64,000 nucleotides of DNA. Source: an uncultured Dehalococcoidia bacterium (GTDB lineage: Bacteria; Chloroflexota; Dehalococcoidia; Lucifugimonadales; GCA-2712585). Below are positions 43,351 to 52,429 of the stretch, one piece after another. Every line of letters begins with the position of its first letter. The first letter of the stretch is position 1. Location: positions 130,977 through 194,976 of the forward strand of contig OX638324.1 in assembly GCA_951812825.1 (NCBI GenBank), given 5' to 3'. The position numbers were made by a program, and so were the translations under genes. The notes under the pieces were generated by a model. It searched no databases. It saw only the letters and a list, made by a program, of their open reading frames with translations, and was not told where the DNA came from.

Positions 43351-44251
43351 AAATAGGATTCCGGAGACGCCGGAGGGGGTGCTACGTAGGCTGGAATGGC
43401 ACCTGCTCCGAAGGATCGATGGGATTCTCCAGGGAGACTTCCGCAGTCTCTTCAAGGGCAGCGGACTGGACTTTGCCGGCTTGCGCGAATACCAGCCGCC
43501 AGACGACATTCGCCACATCGACTGGAACGTCACAGCGCGTATGGACGAACCCTTCGTACGGCAGTTTATGGAAGACCGGGAAGTGACGGCGTGGTTTTTT
43601 GTTGATCTGAGCCCTTCCATGGCCTTTGGCGCTGTGGACCGGCGCAAAGAGTCGGTTGTCGTCGATCTGGTGGGGTTGCTCGCGCGTCTGCTGACTCGAA
43701 ATGGGAACCGTGTTGGCGCCATTCTGTACGACAACGAAATGCAATTTACGATCCCTCCCCGAAGCGGCCGGCTTCAGACGCTCAGGATAATTGATGCCAT
43801 CCAGGAGCAGCAGGCGGCTCCCGTTGGATCCATGACAGATCTGAGCAAGCTTCTTCAGTCTGGTTATAAACGAATTAGGCGTCGTTCCCTCATCTTCCTG
43901 GTCTCAGACTTTATTTGCCTGCCAGGTTGGGAAAGAGTGGCTGACCAATTGAACAGGAAACACGACCTTGTGGCGGTGCGACTTTGGGACCCCCGCGAAA
44001 CAGAACTTCCCGATGTTGGTGTTGTGCTTATCCAAGACTCGGAGACTGGCATGCAACTCAGAGTGGACACCAGCGACAGGGGATTCCGACAACGATTCCA
44101 TGAGGCCGCGAGCCGGCGGGAGGAGGCGCTGGCGCTGGCATTAAAGCGGATCGGTGTGGACGAGTTGTCCCTATCCACAGAGGAGGACATTGTGCCCTCT
44201 ATTTTGAGGTTTGCTTTCGTGCGAAGCAGGGCGCGACGGCGCGGGCAATAG
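43328..44251 (+). CDS. DUF58 protein (Bat-operon type)
   Basis: 307 residues, GTG start inside the moxR end. Conserved DUF58 segment GLDFAGLREYQPPDDIRHIDWNVTARMDEPFVRQFMEDREVTAWFFVDLSPSMAFG, with a VWA-like DLSPSM. Function unproven; in Bat operons it works with MoxR and the VWA proteins. Nine bases separate it from the first VWA gene. Confidence 0.92.
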   Translation: MNTKAPIRNRIPETPEGVLRRLEWHLLRRIDGILQGDFRSLFKGSGLDFAGLREYQPPDDIRHIDWNVTARMDEPFVRQFMEDREVTAWFFVDLSPSMAFGAVDRRKESVVVDLVGLLARLLTRNGNRVGAILYDNEMQFTIPPRSGRLQTLRIIDAIQEQQAAPVGSMTDLSKLLQSGYKRIRRRSLIFLVSDFICLPGWERVADQLNRKHDLVAVRLWDPRETELPDVGVVLIQDSETGMQLRVDTSDRGFRQRFHEAASRREEALALALKRIGVDELSLSTEEDIVPSILRFAFVRSRARRRGQ

Positions 44252-44260
44252 GTTGCAGCT

Positions 44261-45250
44261 ATGGTAACATTCGTCTGGCCATGGGTCCTACTCTCCCTTC
44301 TCGCGGTACCCTTGTGCCTGTTCATGTATTTTCGTCTTCAGCGGAAGCGCAGCATGGCCGAGGAAAGGTTGGGCGCGATGGGTGGCATTTGGGAAGGGAC
44401 TGTCGTCATGGCCGGGAAGCGTCGCCATATTCCGCCGGTCATTTTGCTGATCGCAGTCGCTTTCCTGGCGGTGGCATCAGCCCGTCCTCATCTTTCTCTG
44501 CCGCTGCCGCGTTTAGAAGGCACAATGATGCTGGCATTGGACGTATCTTCAAGCATGGCCGCCGATGACGTGAAACCTTCCAGACTGGAGGTGGCAAAGC
44601 TGGCAGCAAAGACACTTGTGGAGCAGCGGCCCGCGGGCGCCCTGGTTGGCGTTGTAGCCTTCGGCCAGGGAGGGCTGGTTGTGCAGCTCCCAACAGACGA
44701 CGTCGAGGCCTTGAATGCCACCATAGATCGGTTAAACCCGGACCACGGAACGTCTCTGGCAAGGGGCATCCTTACTGCACTAAATTTGATATCGCCGCCG
44801 CCGGAAACAGGGTCGGAGCAATCTTCCGCGGAGAAAGAAAGCGCTTCTCCGGACTCATTCGCGTCCGGAATCATCGTCCTGCTAACCGATGGGGAAAACA
44901 CGGAGCCGATAGATCCCATAGAAGCCGCCCAGGTGGCCATAGAGCAGGGCGTGAGGGTCCACACGGTTGGAATTGGCACGCAGGATGGAACAACTGTTGA
45001 GGTTGAAGGCTTTAATCTCTTTACACAGCTCAACGGGCCCATTTTGCAGGAAATCGCACTGCAAACGGAAGGTACATACTTCAGTCTTTCCGACATCGAG
45101 GGCATCAGCGCCATCTACGACGATTTGAAGAAAGAGTTCACGGTGGAGCCTAGAGAGATTGAGGTAACCTCTATTGTGGGCGCCTTCAGTGCACTTCTGC
45201 TGCTGGCGGGGGGAGCTCTTTCATTATTCTGGTTCGGACGGACTCCATAA
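44261..45250 (+). CDS. BatA-like VWA-domain membrane protein
   Basis: 329 residues. Membrane helices near 5-25, 52-72 (ILLIAVAFLAVASARPHL) and 305-325 flank a VWA domain with an intact MIDAS (LALDVSSSM, the distal VLLTDGENTEP). It binds metal-dependent protein partners at the membrane. Expected to work with MoxR/DUF58. Confidence 0.9.
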   Translation: MVTFVWPWVLLSLLAVPLCLFMYFRLQRKRSMAEERLGAMGGIWEGTVVMAGKRRHIPPVILLIAVAFLAVASARPHLSLPLPRLEGTMMLALDVSSSMAADDVKPSRLEVAKLAAKTLVEQRPAGALVGVVAFGQGGLVVQLPTDDVEALNATIDRLNPDHGTSLARGILTALNLISPPPETGSEQSSAEKESASPDSFASGIIVLLTDGENTEPIDPIEAAQVAIEQGVRVHTVGIGTQDGTTVEVEGFNLFTQLNGPILQEIALQTEGTYFSLSDIEGISAIYDDLKKEFTVEPREIEVTSIVGAFSALLLLAGGALSLFWFGRTP

Positions 45251-45261
45251 CGGAGGGTATC

Positions 45262-46338
45262 GTGGGACTGCTCTGGCCTGCAATGCTTCTACTTCTAGTC
45301 GCTGTTCCCCTTGCGGTGGCAGCTTACATCCTAGTATTGCGCCGCAAAAAGCGATTTGCCGTCCATTACTCCAGCCTGTCTCTGATACTGCCGGCAATGG
45401 CCGGAGGCTTTCAATGGAGACGTCATCTACCCTTCGTCATGATTGTGCTTGCAATCCTGTTGCTCATCCTGGCCCTTTCCCGCCCGTTCGCGAACGTTAC
45501 CGTTTCCGCCAACCGCACCACCGTGATGCTGGCGTTGGATGTCTCCCTGAGCATGTGCTCCACCGACGTGGACCCCAACAGGTTCACAGTAGCTCAAGAT
45601 GCCGTAGAGAGATTCATTGATACTCAGGCGAAAGGCACCAGGGTGGGCATAGTGGCCTTTGCAGGTATTGCGCAGCTTGTTGCTCCACCCACAACTGACA
45701 GAGACGAACTGCTAGAGGCTTCTGCCAACCTCACCGCCTCGCGCGGCACTGCCGTGGGAAGCGCCATAGCCCGTTCGTTGGACGCCCTCTCCGAAGTAAA
45801 CCCGGACATTCCGCCCTTCAGAGTGCGGGTAGGGCCGCTTTCGGATGTATCTGACGCCGAATTGGAAGACTCTCTTCAGCCGGATGTGATCGTTCTGCTG
45901 ACGGACGGCGCCAACACACGGGGAATCCCCCCTCTCTCAGCGGCGAGCGCTGCCCGTGATCGAGGGGTTCAGGTATATACCGTCGGCTTTGGTACCGAAA
46001 ACCCATCAGTATTGAGGTGCACAGCGGAACAGCTTGGCGGTGATGCATTCACCAACCGTATTGGACGGGGCGGATTCGGCAACTTTGGAGGAGGGTTCGG
46101 CCGGGGCAATTACCTGAGGTTGGACGAACAGACTTTGGGCCGTATCGCCGAAATCACCCAGGCGGAATACTATCTGGCAGAGAGCGCGGACGAACTTCTT
46201 GAAGTCTTCACCACGATACCGTTGCGCCTGGAGAAGAAAAGAGTGCGCATGGAGCTCTCCGCCTTCCTGACCGCAGCAAGCAGCCTGCTTGCTCTTTCCG
46301 CCCTGGCCCTGGGTCTCCGTTGGAGTTCGCTGCCTTAG
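45262..46338 (+). CDS. BatB-like VWA-domain membrane protein
   Basis: 358 residues, GTG start preceded by CGGAGG. Helices near 4-24, 55-75 and 330-352. VWA MIDAS: LALDVSLSM, LVAPPTTDRDELL, VIVLLTDGANTRG. A Gly-rich insert (GRGGFGNFGGGFGRGN) near 268-283 is unusual. Ends the operon; the following gene starts 278 bases later. Confidence 0.88.
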   Translation: MGLLWPAMLLLLVAVPLAVAAYILVLRRKKRFAVHYSSLSLILPAMAGGFQWRRHLPFVMIVLAILLLILALSRPFANVTVSANRTTVMLALDVSLSMCSTDVDPNRFTVAQDAVERFIDTQAKGTRVGIVAFAGIAQLVAPPTTDRDELLEASANLTASRGTAVGSAIARSLDALSEVNPDIPPFRVRVGPLSDVSDAELEDSLQPDVIVLLTDGANTRGIPPLSAASAARDRGVQVYTVGFGTENPSVLRCTAEQLGGDAFTNRIGRGGFGNFGGGFGRGNYLRLDEQTLGRIAEITQAEYYLAESADELLEVFTTIPLRLEKKRVRMELSAFLTAASSLLALSALALGLRWSSLP

Positions 46339-46616
46339 TCTTTAGCTATGTAACGGTGTGCCTATGCTGCAGCGTGAGCAACTAACGGGGATTTCCCGAT
46401 GTGGTCCTTGGGGTTATACTACGTTTTGGAAGTTCTCCAGTTATGTCCCCAACAGGAGCTGCAATTGGCATTCAAATCCATGTTCATGACATAGGCGTAA
46501 ATGTCATATCCACCACCAAGCATGCTACCGACTTTGTAACTGGCCATGTGATGTAGGCAATAAGAGTGGGAGTAGTGGAGGCTGATGGAACTTCACCTAG
46601 TGGAAGGAGGTGACCA

Positions 46617-48272
46617 ATGAAGACTCGGACCATAGCCCTCGGCGCCCTTGTCGGCGGCTTGCTGGTTGTGCCCATGGTTGCATTAATGTATCTAGCGGAC
46701 CAGTGGCTCAACCTCTCATTCGCACCCTACGATGTCTTCGACTGGATTGCACGAATTCTGCCTGGCCCGGTTGTGACGTTCGGCATTGATTTGATGATTG
46801 ATAGCCTGCAAATGGTAGGCCTCAACGTCGCAGACACTGCGAAGACTGTCGAACACATCCAGGCAGTTTTGGCCTTCGGTATCGGCGTAATCGTTGCAAG
46901 CGTAATCGTTCACCTTATTGTTGGGCGCCGGCCTTCTATAGGCGGACCCGCGTTGGGCCTGATGGTGGGCGCTGTTCTGGGGCTGCCGATCGCGATTATT
47001 TCGGCCACCATGACCCAGGTATCCACGTCCGTCTTCTTCATTTTCTTCTGGGTCCTCGGTCTATTCTGCATCTCGGGCGTCGTCACTGTCGCCACGGCAC
47101 GCAGGTTGCTGCCGCAGTTCTCCCTTACCGCCGACAGTTCATTAGCGCAGACCGAAACAAGGTCGGTCAGGGTAGCCGGCAGGCGCCAGTTTCTCATCCA
47201 GATGGGGGCAGCCACAGCTACCGTAACGGTTGTAGGCGCGGGGTTGGGGCGCCTTCTCGAAATAGACGAGCGCAACCGGCTGGAAGCTGAATTGGAGGCG
47301 ATGAAAGAAAATATGCCCCAGGCCCCGTTGGTTGTAGAGCTGCCAAATGAAGATGACCCGATTAAACCCGCACTCGGAACCCGGCCCGAATACACTGCAG
47401 TAAGAGATCACTACAAAATCTATATCCGGTCGGAACCAACGGTGATAGACGGCGAAACGTGGACCCTTCCGATTTACGGCCTGGTGGACAACCCGGTGAA
47501 TTTGACTCTGAGCGAAATCATGACCAGGTACGAGCCTCGCAATGAGTTTGTCACGCTGAGTTGCATCTCAAATCGGGTGGGAGGCCCGCTGATAGGCACC
47601 ACCCATTGGACCGGCGCCAGCCTAAAGGAGATTCTTGCTGACGTTAGGCCTCAGGGAGATGCGCGTTACCTGCAGATAACCAGTGCGGACGGATTCTATG
47701 AGACGGTCGACATGGACCTGATAGACTCCGACGAACGGATCATGCTGGCATACAACTGGGACGGTAAACCCATACCCTTCGATCACGGTTTTCCGCTGCG
47801 GATTTGGCTTCCCGACCGCTATGGCATGAAGCAACCAAAGTGGATAACCGGAATCGAAGTAATCGGCGATTATAGAGAGGGCTATTGGGTTGAACGGGGT
47901 TGGTCCGAGGAAGCGCTGGTAAGGGCTACTTCTGTGGTGGATACGGTAGCGGTGGACTCGCTGATCGAAGACGGTGAGCGGAAGCTGGTCCCGATTGGTG
48001 GAATCGCCTACGCGGGCGCCCGCGGAATCTCCAGGGTGGAGGTCCGTATCGACGATGAAGCAAACTGGCACGAGGCGGACTTGCGCTCTCCGTTGTCGGA
48101 AGTTTCCTGGGTGATCTGGCGCTACGATTGGCCTTTCGAGGAAGGAGGCCACGAATTCCACGTACGGTGCGTTGAGGCTGACGGAACTCCGCAAATAGAG
48201 GAGGAAAATCCAACTAGACCGGATGGCGCAACCGGTATTCACACGAAGTCGGAACGACTCAGAGCGACATAG
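46617..48272 (+). CDS. Membrane-anchored sulfite-oxidase-fold molybdopterin enzyme
   Basis: 551 residues, with a perfect ribosome site AAGGAGGTGA. Membrane helices occur near 8-26, 85-105, 110-130 and 138-158. A twin-arginine-like segment RRQFLIQMGAATATVTVVG (189-207) precedes the molybdopterin domain. The pterin/Mo ligand is Cys316 (FVTLSCISN), then GGPLIGTTHWTGASLKEIL and the late dimer domain GARGISRVEVRIDDEA. Reaction: oxidation of sulfite or a similar oxyanion, or a protein-bound Met/thiosulfate reduction as in YedY; not deducible. The N-terminal four-helix membrane module with a twin-arginine segment is unusual. Confidence 0.88.
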   Translation: MKTRTIALGALVGGLLVVPMVALMYLADQWLNLSFAPYDVFDWIARILPGPVVTFGIDLMIDSLQMVGLNVADTAKTVEHIQAVLAFGIGVIVASVIVHLIVGRRPSIGGPALGLMVGAVLGLPIAIISATMTQVSTSVFFIFFWVLGLFCISGVVTVATARRLLPQFSLTADSSLAQTETRSVRVAGRRQFLIQMGAATATVTVVGAGLGRLLEIDERNRLEAELEAMKENMPQAPLVVELPNEDDPIKPALGTRPEYTAVRDHYKIYIRSEPTVIDGETWTLPIYGLVDNPVNLTLSEIMTRYEPRNEFVTLSCISNRVGGPLIGTTHWTGASLKEILADVRPQGDARYLQITSADGFYETVDMDLIDSDERIMLAYNWDGKPIPFDHGFPLRIWLPDRYGMKQPKWITGIEVIGDYREGYWVERGWSEEALVRATSVVDTVAVDSLIEDGERKLVPIGGIAYAGARGISRVEVRIDDEANWHEADLRSPLSEVSWVIWRYDWPFEEGGHEFHVRCVEADGTPQIEEENPTRPDGATGIHTKSERLRAT

Positions 48273-49114
48273 ACGGTCTGGCTTCCTGGCAATGCAACCT
48301 GACAATCGTCGGCAAGCTGCTGGAGCAGACAGCCGGCGACATATTCTTCCACTTTCCCGGCGTGGCTGAGGATTCGACAACAGATGAACCCATTGATGCG
48401 TCCGCGCTGAAGGGACGGCAGATGAGAGGCTTCCGGCGTCAGGAGCAGTTGATCTTCCAGGACCCGTACGAATCTCTGAATCCATGGCTGACGATACACG
48501 ACATCATCGCGGAGCCCCTGGTAGTGCAGAAGATCGGGAATTCGTTGGATCAACTGGAGTTGGTTTCCGAGTTTCTGACGCAGGTTGGACTCACGCCGAC
48601 TTCGACTTTTCTGTTTCGTTATCCCCATGATCTTTCGGATGGACAGCGGCAGAGGGTTGCAATCGCCCGTGCGTTAATCCTCTGACCCTACCTGGTGATT
48701 GCCGACGAGTCGACCTCCATGTTGGATGTTTCCAGCCGCATGGGGATCATGTAGTTGATGCAAGAGCTTGGCGAGGACATGGGGGTGGCCTATCTGTACA
48801 TCACTCACGACCTGGCGGTCGCAAGGTACATGGGAGACCGGATAGCCGTTATGTACATGGGGAAGATTGTTGAAATTGCGGAGACCGAGGAGCTTCTGTA
48901 AAACCCTCTCCACCCATACGCCAAAGCTCTTTTGTCAGTGGTGTCGGTCCCTGATCCCCATCACCGTCGTAATCCTGCTGCAATAACCGCTCCAATAGAT
49001 CCGGCCCCCAGGCGCCGCTTTTTCGACAGATGTCCGGCGGCAACCTCATTCTGCGAAGGCAGTCCACATCCTCCAATGGAAGAAAGGGGACCGGGGGACT
49101 TAGTTGCTTGCTAG
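48273..49114 (+). pseudogene. Decayed OppF/DppF-type ABC ATPase (truncated, three in-frame stops)
   Basis: A readable ABC-ATPase sequence in one frame starts right after the sulfite-oxidase-like gene's stop, with no start codon of its own. Homology begins inside the Walker A region, which has become WQCNLTIVGKLL (the Lys of GKT is lost). It runs on through LIFQDPYESLNPWLTIHDIIAEPL, the signature LSDGQRQRVAIARAL, IADESTSMLD and ITHDLAVARYMGDRIAVMYMGKIVE, and NPLHPYAKALLSVV. Stops interrupt it at 48683 (TGA), 48752 (TAG) and 48899 (TAA). The order matches OppF/DppF, so this is a clear recent loss. No partner transporter genes remain. Confidence 0.92.
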
Positions 49115-49221
49115 GAGGTGTGAATCGGCAAGCCGGAAACGATGAAAAGGAAAACGCCTCAACAGGAACTTAGTGATGGATATAGGGCTGAAGGACCTCA
49201 AATAGGGCTTCACCGAGGCCC

Positions 49222-50265
49222 CTAGGACCAGGGTGAGAATTCCATGAATTCGTCGTCCATGACCAAGGGATTACCATCGAATTGATCAATGTCCTCAGTC
49301 AGCCCGATATGGAAGAGGGCGTCACCTTCATGAGCGAGGGGGAGGTTGGTGCGGCCCAGTATAACCCCGTCCATAGGGGAGATGATATCGGTGTCCACCT
49401 CGCCCAAGGGATCGGAAACGACGGCAAGTACCTGTCCGGACTGAATGGGCAAACCTATGCGCTTCTTGGACCTGACGACGCCGCTCAACGGCGCCCTAAC
49501 CCACCTGCTAGAGCGGAGAATCATGGGAGCACGGGAACGGCCGGCGGCATTATGGGCGGGCAACATGCCGAGATGTTCCATAACCCCAACCACTCCCCTC
49601 ACCCCGGCCCGGATGGCAAAGTCATCGAAGCGGAGAGCTTCGCCTGCTTCGTAGACGATTACGGGGATGCCTTCCTTGGCGGCAGTGGCGCGCAAACTAC
49701 CTTCCCTATAGGAGGAGTTCAGCACTAGAGGAACGCCAAAGGCCCGTGCCATACTCTCGGCGGAGGCGTCTTCCAGATCAGCACGAATCTGCGGAAAGTT
49801 TTCCCTGTGGACGGCGCCGGTGTGAAGGTCGATGCCGTGAGTGGAATTTGCAAGGATATGTTCTTGGAACATGTTGGCTAGACGGGCGGCCAGGGAGCCT
49901 CTGGCAGACCCGGGAAAGGAGCGGTTGAGGTCTCGCCGGTCCGGCAGATATCGGCTGAGATTCAGGAAGCCGGGTACATTAACTATGGGAATAGCAATCA
50001 TGGCCCCGTTAAGGCTTCTCAACGTGGGAAGCTGCATGATTCGCCGAATGATTTCGACCCCAATTATCTCGTCGCCGTGTATAGCTGCTGACACGAACAA
50101 GACCGGCCCATCCTGTGTACCGTTAATTAGGTGCACGGGCATTGTTAGCGGGACATGAATGGACAAGTCTGCAACGGGCAGATCTATCTGGGCATGTTCC
50201 CCAGGAGCGACTTCTATGTCGCCGATTCTTATCACTTGGGTTGAATTGGAAGTGGCGTCGTTCAT
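49222..50265 (-). CDS. AstE/aspartoacylase-like zinc deacylase
   Basis: 347 residues from the ATG at MNDATSNST, 10 bases beyond the rimK stop and with AGGTG upstream; a longer start would overlap rimK and is unlikely. M14-like zinc site: IHGDEIIG (HxxE), GIDLHTG (third His). The substrate-binding region includes LNRSFPGSARGSLAARLANMF. The C-terminal domain (250-347; APLSGVVRSKKRIGLPIQSGQVLAVV, then DTDIISPMDGVIL) is a biotinyl/lipoyl-like barrel. Family enzymes hydrolyse amide bonds of succinylglutamate or N-acyl amino acids; here likely of a peptide or glutamate adduct made by RimK. Last gene of the RimK operon. Confidence 0.85.
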   Translation of the reverse strand: MNDATSNSTQVIRIGDIEVAPGEHAQIDLPVADLSIHVPLTMPVHLINGTQDGPVLFVSAAIHGDEIIGVEIIRRIMQLPTLRSLNGAMIAIPIVNVPGFLNLSRYLPDRRDLNRSFPGSARGSLAARLANMFQEHILANSTHGIDLHTGAVHRENFPQIRADLEDASAESMARAFGVPLVLNSSYREGSLRATAAKEGIPVIVYEAGEALRFDDFAIRAGVRGVVGVMEHLGMLPAHNAAGRSRAPMILRSSRWVRAPLSGVVRSKKRIGLPIQSGQVLAVVSDPLGEVDTDIISPMDGVILGRTNLPLAHEGDALFHIGLTEDIDQFDGNPLVMDDEFMEFSPWS

Positions 50266-50275
50266 TAACTGGCAC

Positions 50276-51175
50276 CTAAAACTGCGTTTTGGTCGGCATG
50301 GGTCTGGCATTGGTTTCAATGAACGCAATAATCCGTCCTGCGATATCGTTGCCCGTCGACCGTTCGATTCCCTCCAGGCCGGGGGTTGAGTTCACCTCTA
50401 TGAGCACTGGTCCGCGACTGGACCGAAGCATGTCGACGCCGGCCACGTTCAGGCCCAACGCTCTGCAGGCGCGTATGGCAGCGGAATTCTCGTCCGGCGT
50501 GATGTTGATCTTCTCGGCTGTGCCTCCGCGATGAAGGTTGGAACGAAACTCCCCTGGTCCGCTCTGGCGCTTCATGGCGCCAACCACCTGGTCGCCAACG
50601 ACGAATGCTCGAATATCGGCTCCGCCCGCCTCCTTGACGAATTCCTGTACCAGGATGTTGATTTTGGCTCCTCGAAAAGCTTCAAATGTGCTTTTTGCCG
50701 AGGGCATGGTCTCGCCAAGCACAACGCCCAGGCCCTGTGTTCCTTCCACCAGTTTGATGACGACAGGTGGGCCGCCGACCATGCGGATCAAATCCTCTGA
50801 TCGTCGGGCAGAGTTTGCGAAACTGGTAGCCGGCAAACCAATGCCCAGGCGGGACATGATCTGAAGCGCCCATAGCTTGTCACGGGCCCTTCCGATTGCT
50901 TCTGATTGGTTGAGCGTCCAAACGCCCATCATCTCAAACTGGCGCAGCACGGCCAGCCCGTAAAAGGTAATGGAGGCGCCTATGCGCGGAATCACTGCAT
51001 CGTAACCGGTGAGGGTGGCGCCCCTGTACAACAGTTGAGGACTGTCGGACGTGATGTTTGCGTAGCACTGTGTTGTGTTGATTATGTCGATTTGGTGGCC
51101 CTTGGCCTCTGCGGCATGCACGAGGCGCCTGTGACTATAGAGATTTGGATTGCGCGCCAGCATTGCGATTCTCAC
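50276..51175 (-). CDS. rimK: RimK-type ATP-grasp alpha-L-glutamate ligase
   Basis: 299 residues. ATP-grasp ligase: [21 protein letters not shown] and [36 protein letters not shown] (glycine-rich loop), [28 protein letters not shown], and [34 protein letters not shown] (metal site). Adds glutamate or another amino acid to a protein or peptide end; E. coli RimK does so on ribosomal S6. Overlaps the upstream protease-fold gene by 4 bases and is followed by the AstE-like gene, so the three genes are one tight unit. Confidence 0.95.
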   Translation of the reverse strand: MRIAMLARNPNLYSHRRLVHAAEAKGHQIDIINTTQCYANITSDSPQLLYRGATLTGYDAVIPRIGASITFYGLAVLRQFEMMGVWTLNQSEAIGRARDKLWALQIMSRLGIGLPATSFANSARRSEDLIRMVGGPPVVIKLVEGTQGLGVVLGETMPSAKSTFEAFRGAKINILVQEFVKEAGGADIRAFVVGDQVVGAMKRQSGPGEFRSNLHRGGTAEKINITPDENSAAIRACRALGLNVAGVDMLRSSRGPVLIEVNSTPGLEGIERSTGNDIAGRIIAFIETNARPMPTKTQF

Positions 51176-51702
51176 TTAACGGCACCACCATTCCTCGGGC
51201 TTCCCCATTTGTTGGATGGACTATTGACCGCTTTAGTTGAATGCCTCCCGGCACGAAAGGATGCCCTCGGATCCACCAGGACGCGGTTGCGCATTGCTTC
51301 ACGGCCGATGATCATGGGAAACCCCATGGCTTCGCGATTGGTGAGGCTCAACTCTATGGGCCAACGGCTGGCGCCTATCTGAAGTTCGGTGATGATTATG
51401 TACCGACGCTCGCTGCCTCCACTTGAGTTCGTCACCCACCGACGATCGCTAAGGGGAGCCTCGCAGACCGTTGAGGTTTTCTTGTCTCTCTGCATGGGAT
51501 GGACGCGAAAGCGAATCCATTGCCGACCATCGACCTTGCGAAGGCTGATATCCCAAGCGTGCAATGCTGAAGTCTTTGCGCCCGTATCGAGCTTGGCCTT
51601 GATTGAAACGATGCCAAGGCTTGGCAGGGATACCCATTCTCGCCAGCCGAGCACTCGTTTATGGTTGTCGCCTGACCTCACCGATCTGCTAGTGCGGGTC
51701 AA
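51172..51702 (-). CDS. RimK-associated retropepsin-fold protease (PF05618-like)
   Basis: 176 residues. The family's signature [14 protein letters not shown] (about 36-49) carries the Asp-Thr-Gly aspartic-protease-like motif, followed by [35 protein letters not shown]. The family, called putative ATP-dependent zinc proteases or RimZ-like, is found beside RimK genes. The catalytic class is not settled. Overlaps rimK by 4 bases (translationally coupled). The C-terminal 25 residues ([19 protein letters not shown]) are basic and probably flexible. Confidence 0.88.
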   Translation of the reverse strand: MTRTSRSVRSGDNHKRVLGWREWVSLPSLGIVSIKAKLDTGAKTSALHAWDISLRKVDGRQWIRFRVHPMQRDKKTSTVCEAPLSDRRWVTNSSGGSERRYIIITELQIGASRWPIELSLTNREAMGFPMIIGREAMRNRVLVDPRASFRAGRHSTKAVNSPSNKWGSPRNGGAVK

Positions 51703-52429
51703 TTGCTGCTATCCCACGGCCTAGCACGTTTGCGGCGTATGGAGTGCAAAATTGGGTTATTCCTCGACATCGAGTTTGTTGGCGGCGATGCCTTGGTACC
51801 AGGCTCCAGTTTGTCCCCGAATAGGAAGTCAAGCAGTATCGTCCGAACAGATAAGGCTTCATCGAATCACCACCCGTCGAATGGCTTTCCTGTGCCGGAA
51901 AATGGTTGCTCAGGGTCGTCGGTAAGTGGGTGACTCACCATTGGCTGAGGCATCCGTTCATCGATCTCCATGCCCTGCTGCCGACGACACGGAAGGAACA
52001 CGAACGCGATGGCAACCTGTCTGCCTGCATCATACACTTCATGCTCTTGACTGTTGAATACCAGGGGAGTGCGGTCGTATCTTCAATGGGTTCCTTGCCA
52101 CCATGTTACCCACCTCCCCATGGGTTGGCAACCATTACCAGCAGCGAGTGTGGGGCAGATGTAGGGATAGGCCGGACCAAGGGAGTGTGAGGAAAGCGAA
52201 ACGGGGAGATGCACATGAGAAGTTATATCTCCAGGATGAGGAGCCACCTTCATGGGCGCTGGCTCAAAGACGCCGTTGGCAATTTCCAGAATGGGTTGGC
52301 CGTCGACAGGGCGCAGATATCAGGGAAGGATGGTCAAGTCTAATTCTCCCGCATCCAATCCCCAGTTATGGATGGCGAATTGGGAAGGGGATTGCACAAA
52401 AGCACCGTGGAGTAGATTATTGGAGCATC
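51703..52429. other. Long intergenic region between the RimK operon and SRAP gene
   Basis: 727 bases. The only sign of coding is a minus-strand stretch at about 51867-52104 that reads as a protein with one frameshift. Nothing else was recognised on either strand. Confidence 0.55.
51867..52104 (-). pseudogene. Possible small frameshifted gene, unknown
   Basis: An ATG at 52102-52104, preceded by GGGGAGGTGGGTAAC, opens a 21-codon frame that ends at TGA. In a shifted frame the same stretch reads as a plausible protein tail from about 52062 onward: VFNSQEHEVYDAGRQVAIAF, then FLPCRRQQGMEIDERM and a Pro/Asp-rich end (SGTGKPFDGW) stopping at 51867-51869. The 238-base length fits one missing or extra base. 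The match is by sequence feel only; it could be an assembly error or chance. Confidence 0.35.

Noticed and set aside
48683-48901. Stop-codon recoding in the OppF-like gene (TGA, TAG, TAA)
   Set aside because: All three stop types occur, the start is missing and Walker A is destroyed, so recoding is not a good explanation.
51689-51862. 57-codon minus-strand frame with ATG
   Set aside because: No family pattern, overlaps the protease-fold gene start, and the composition is not protein-like.
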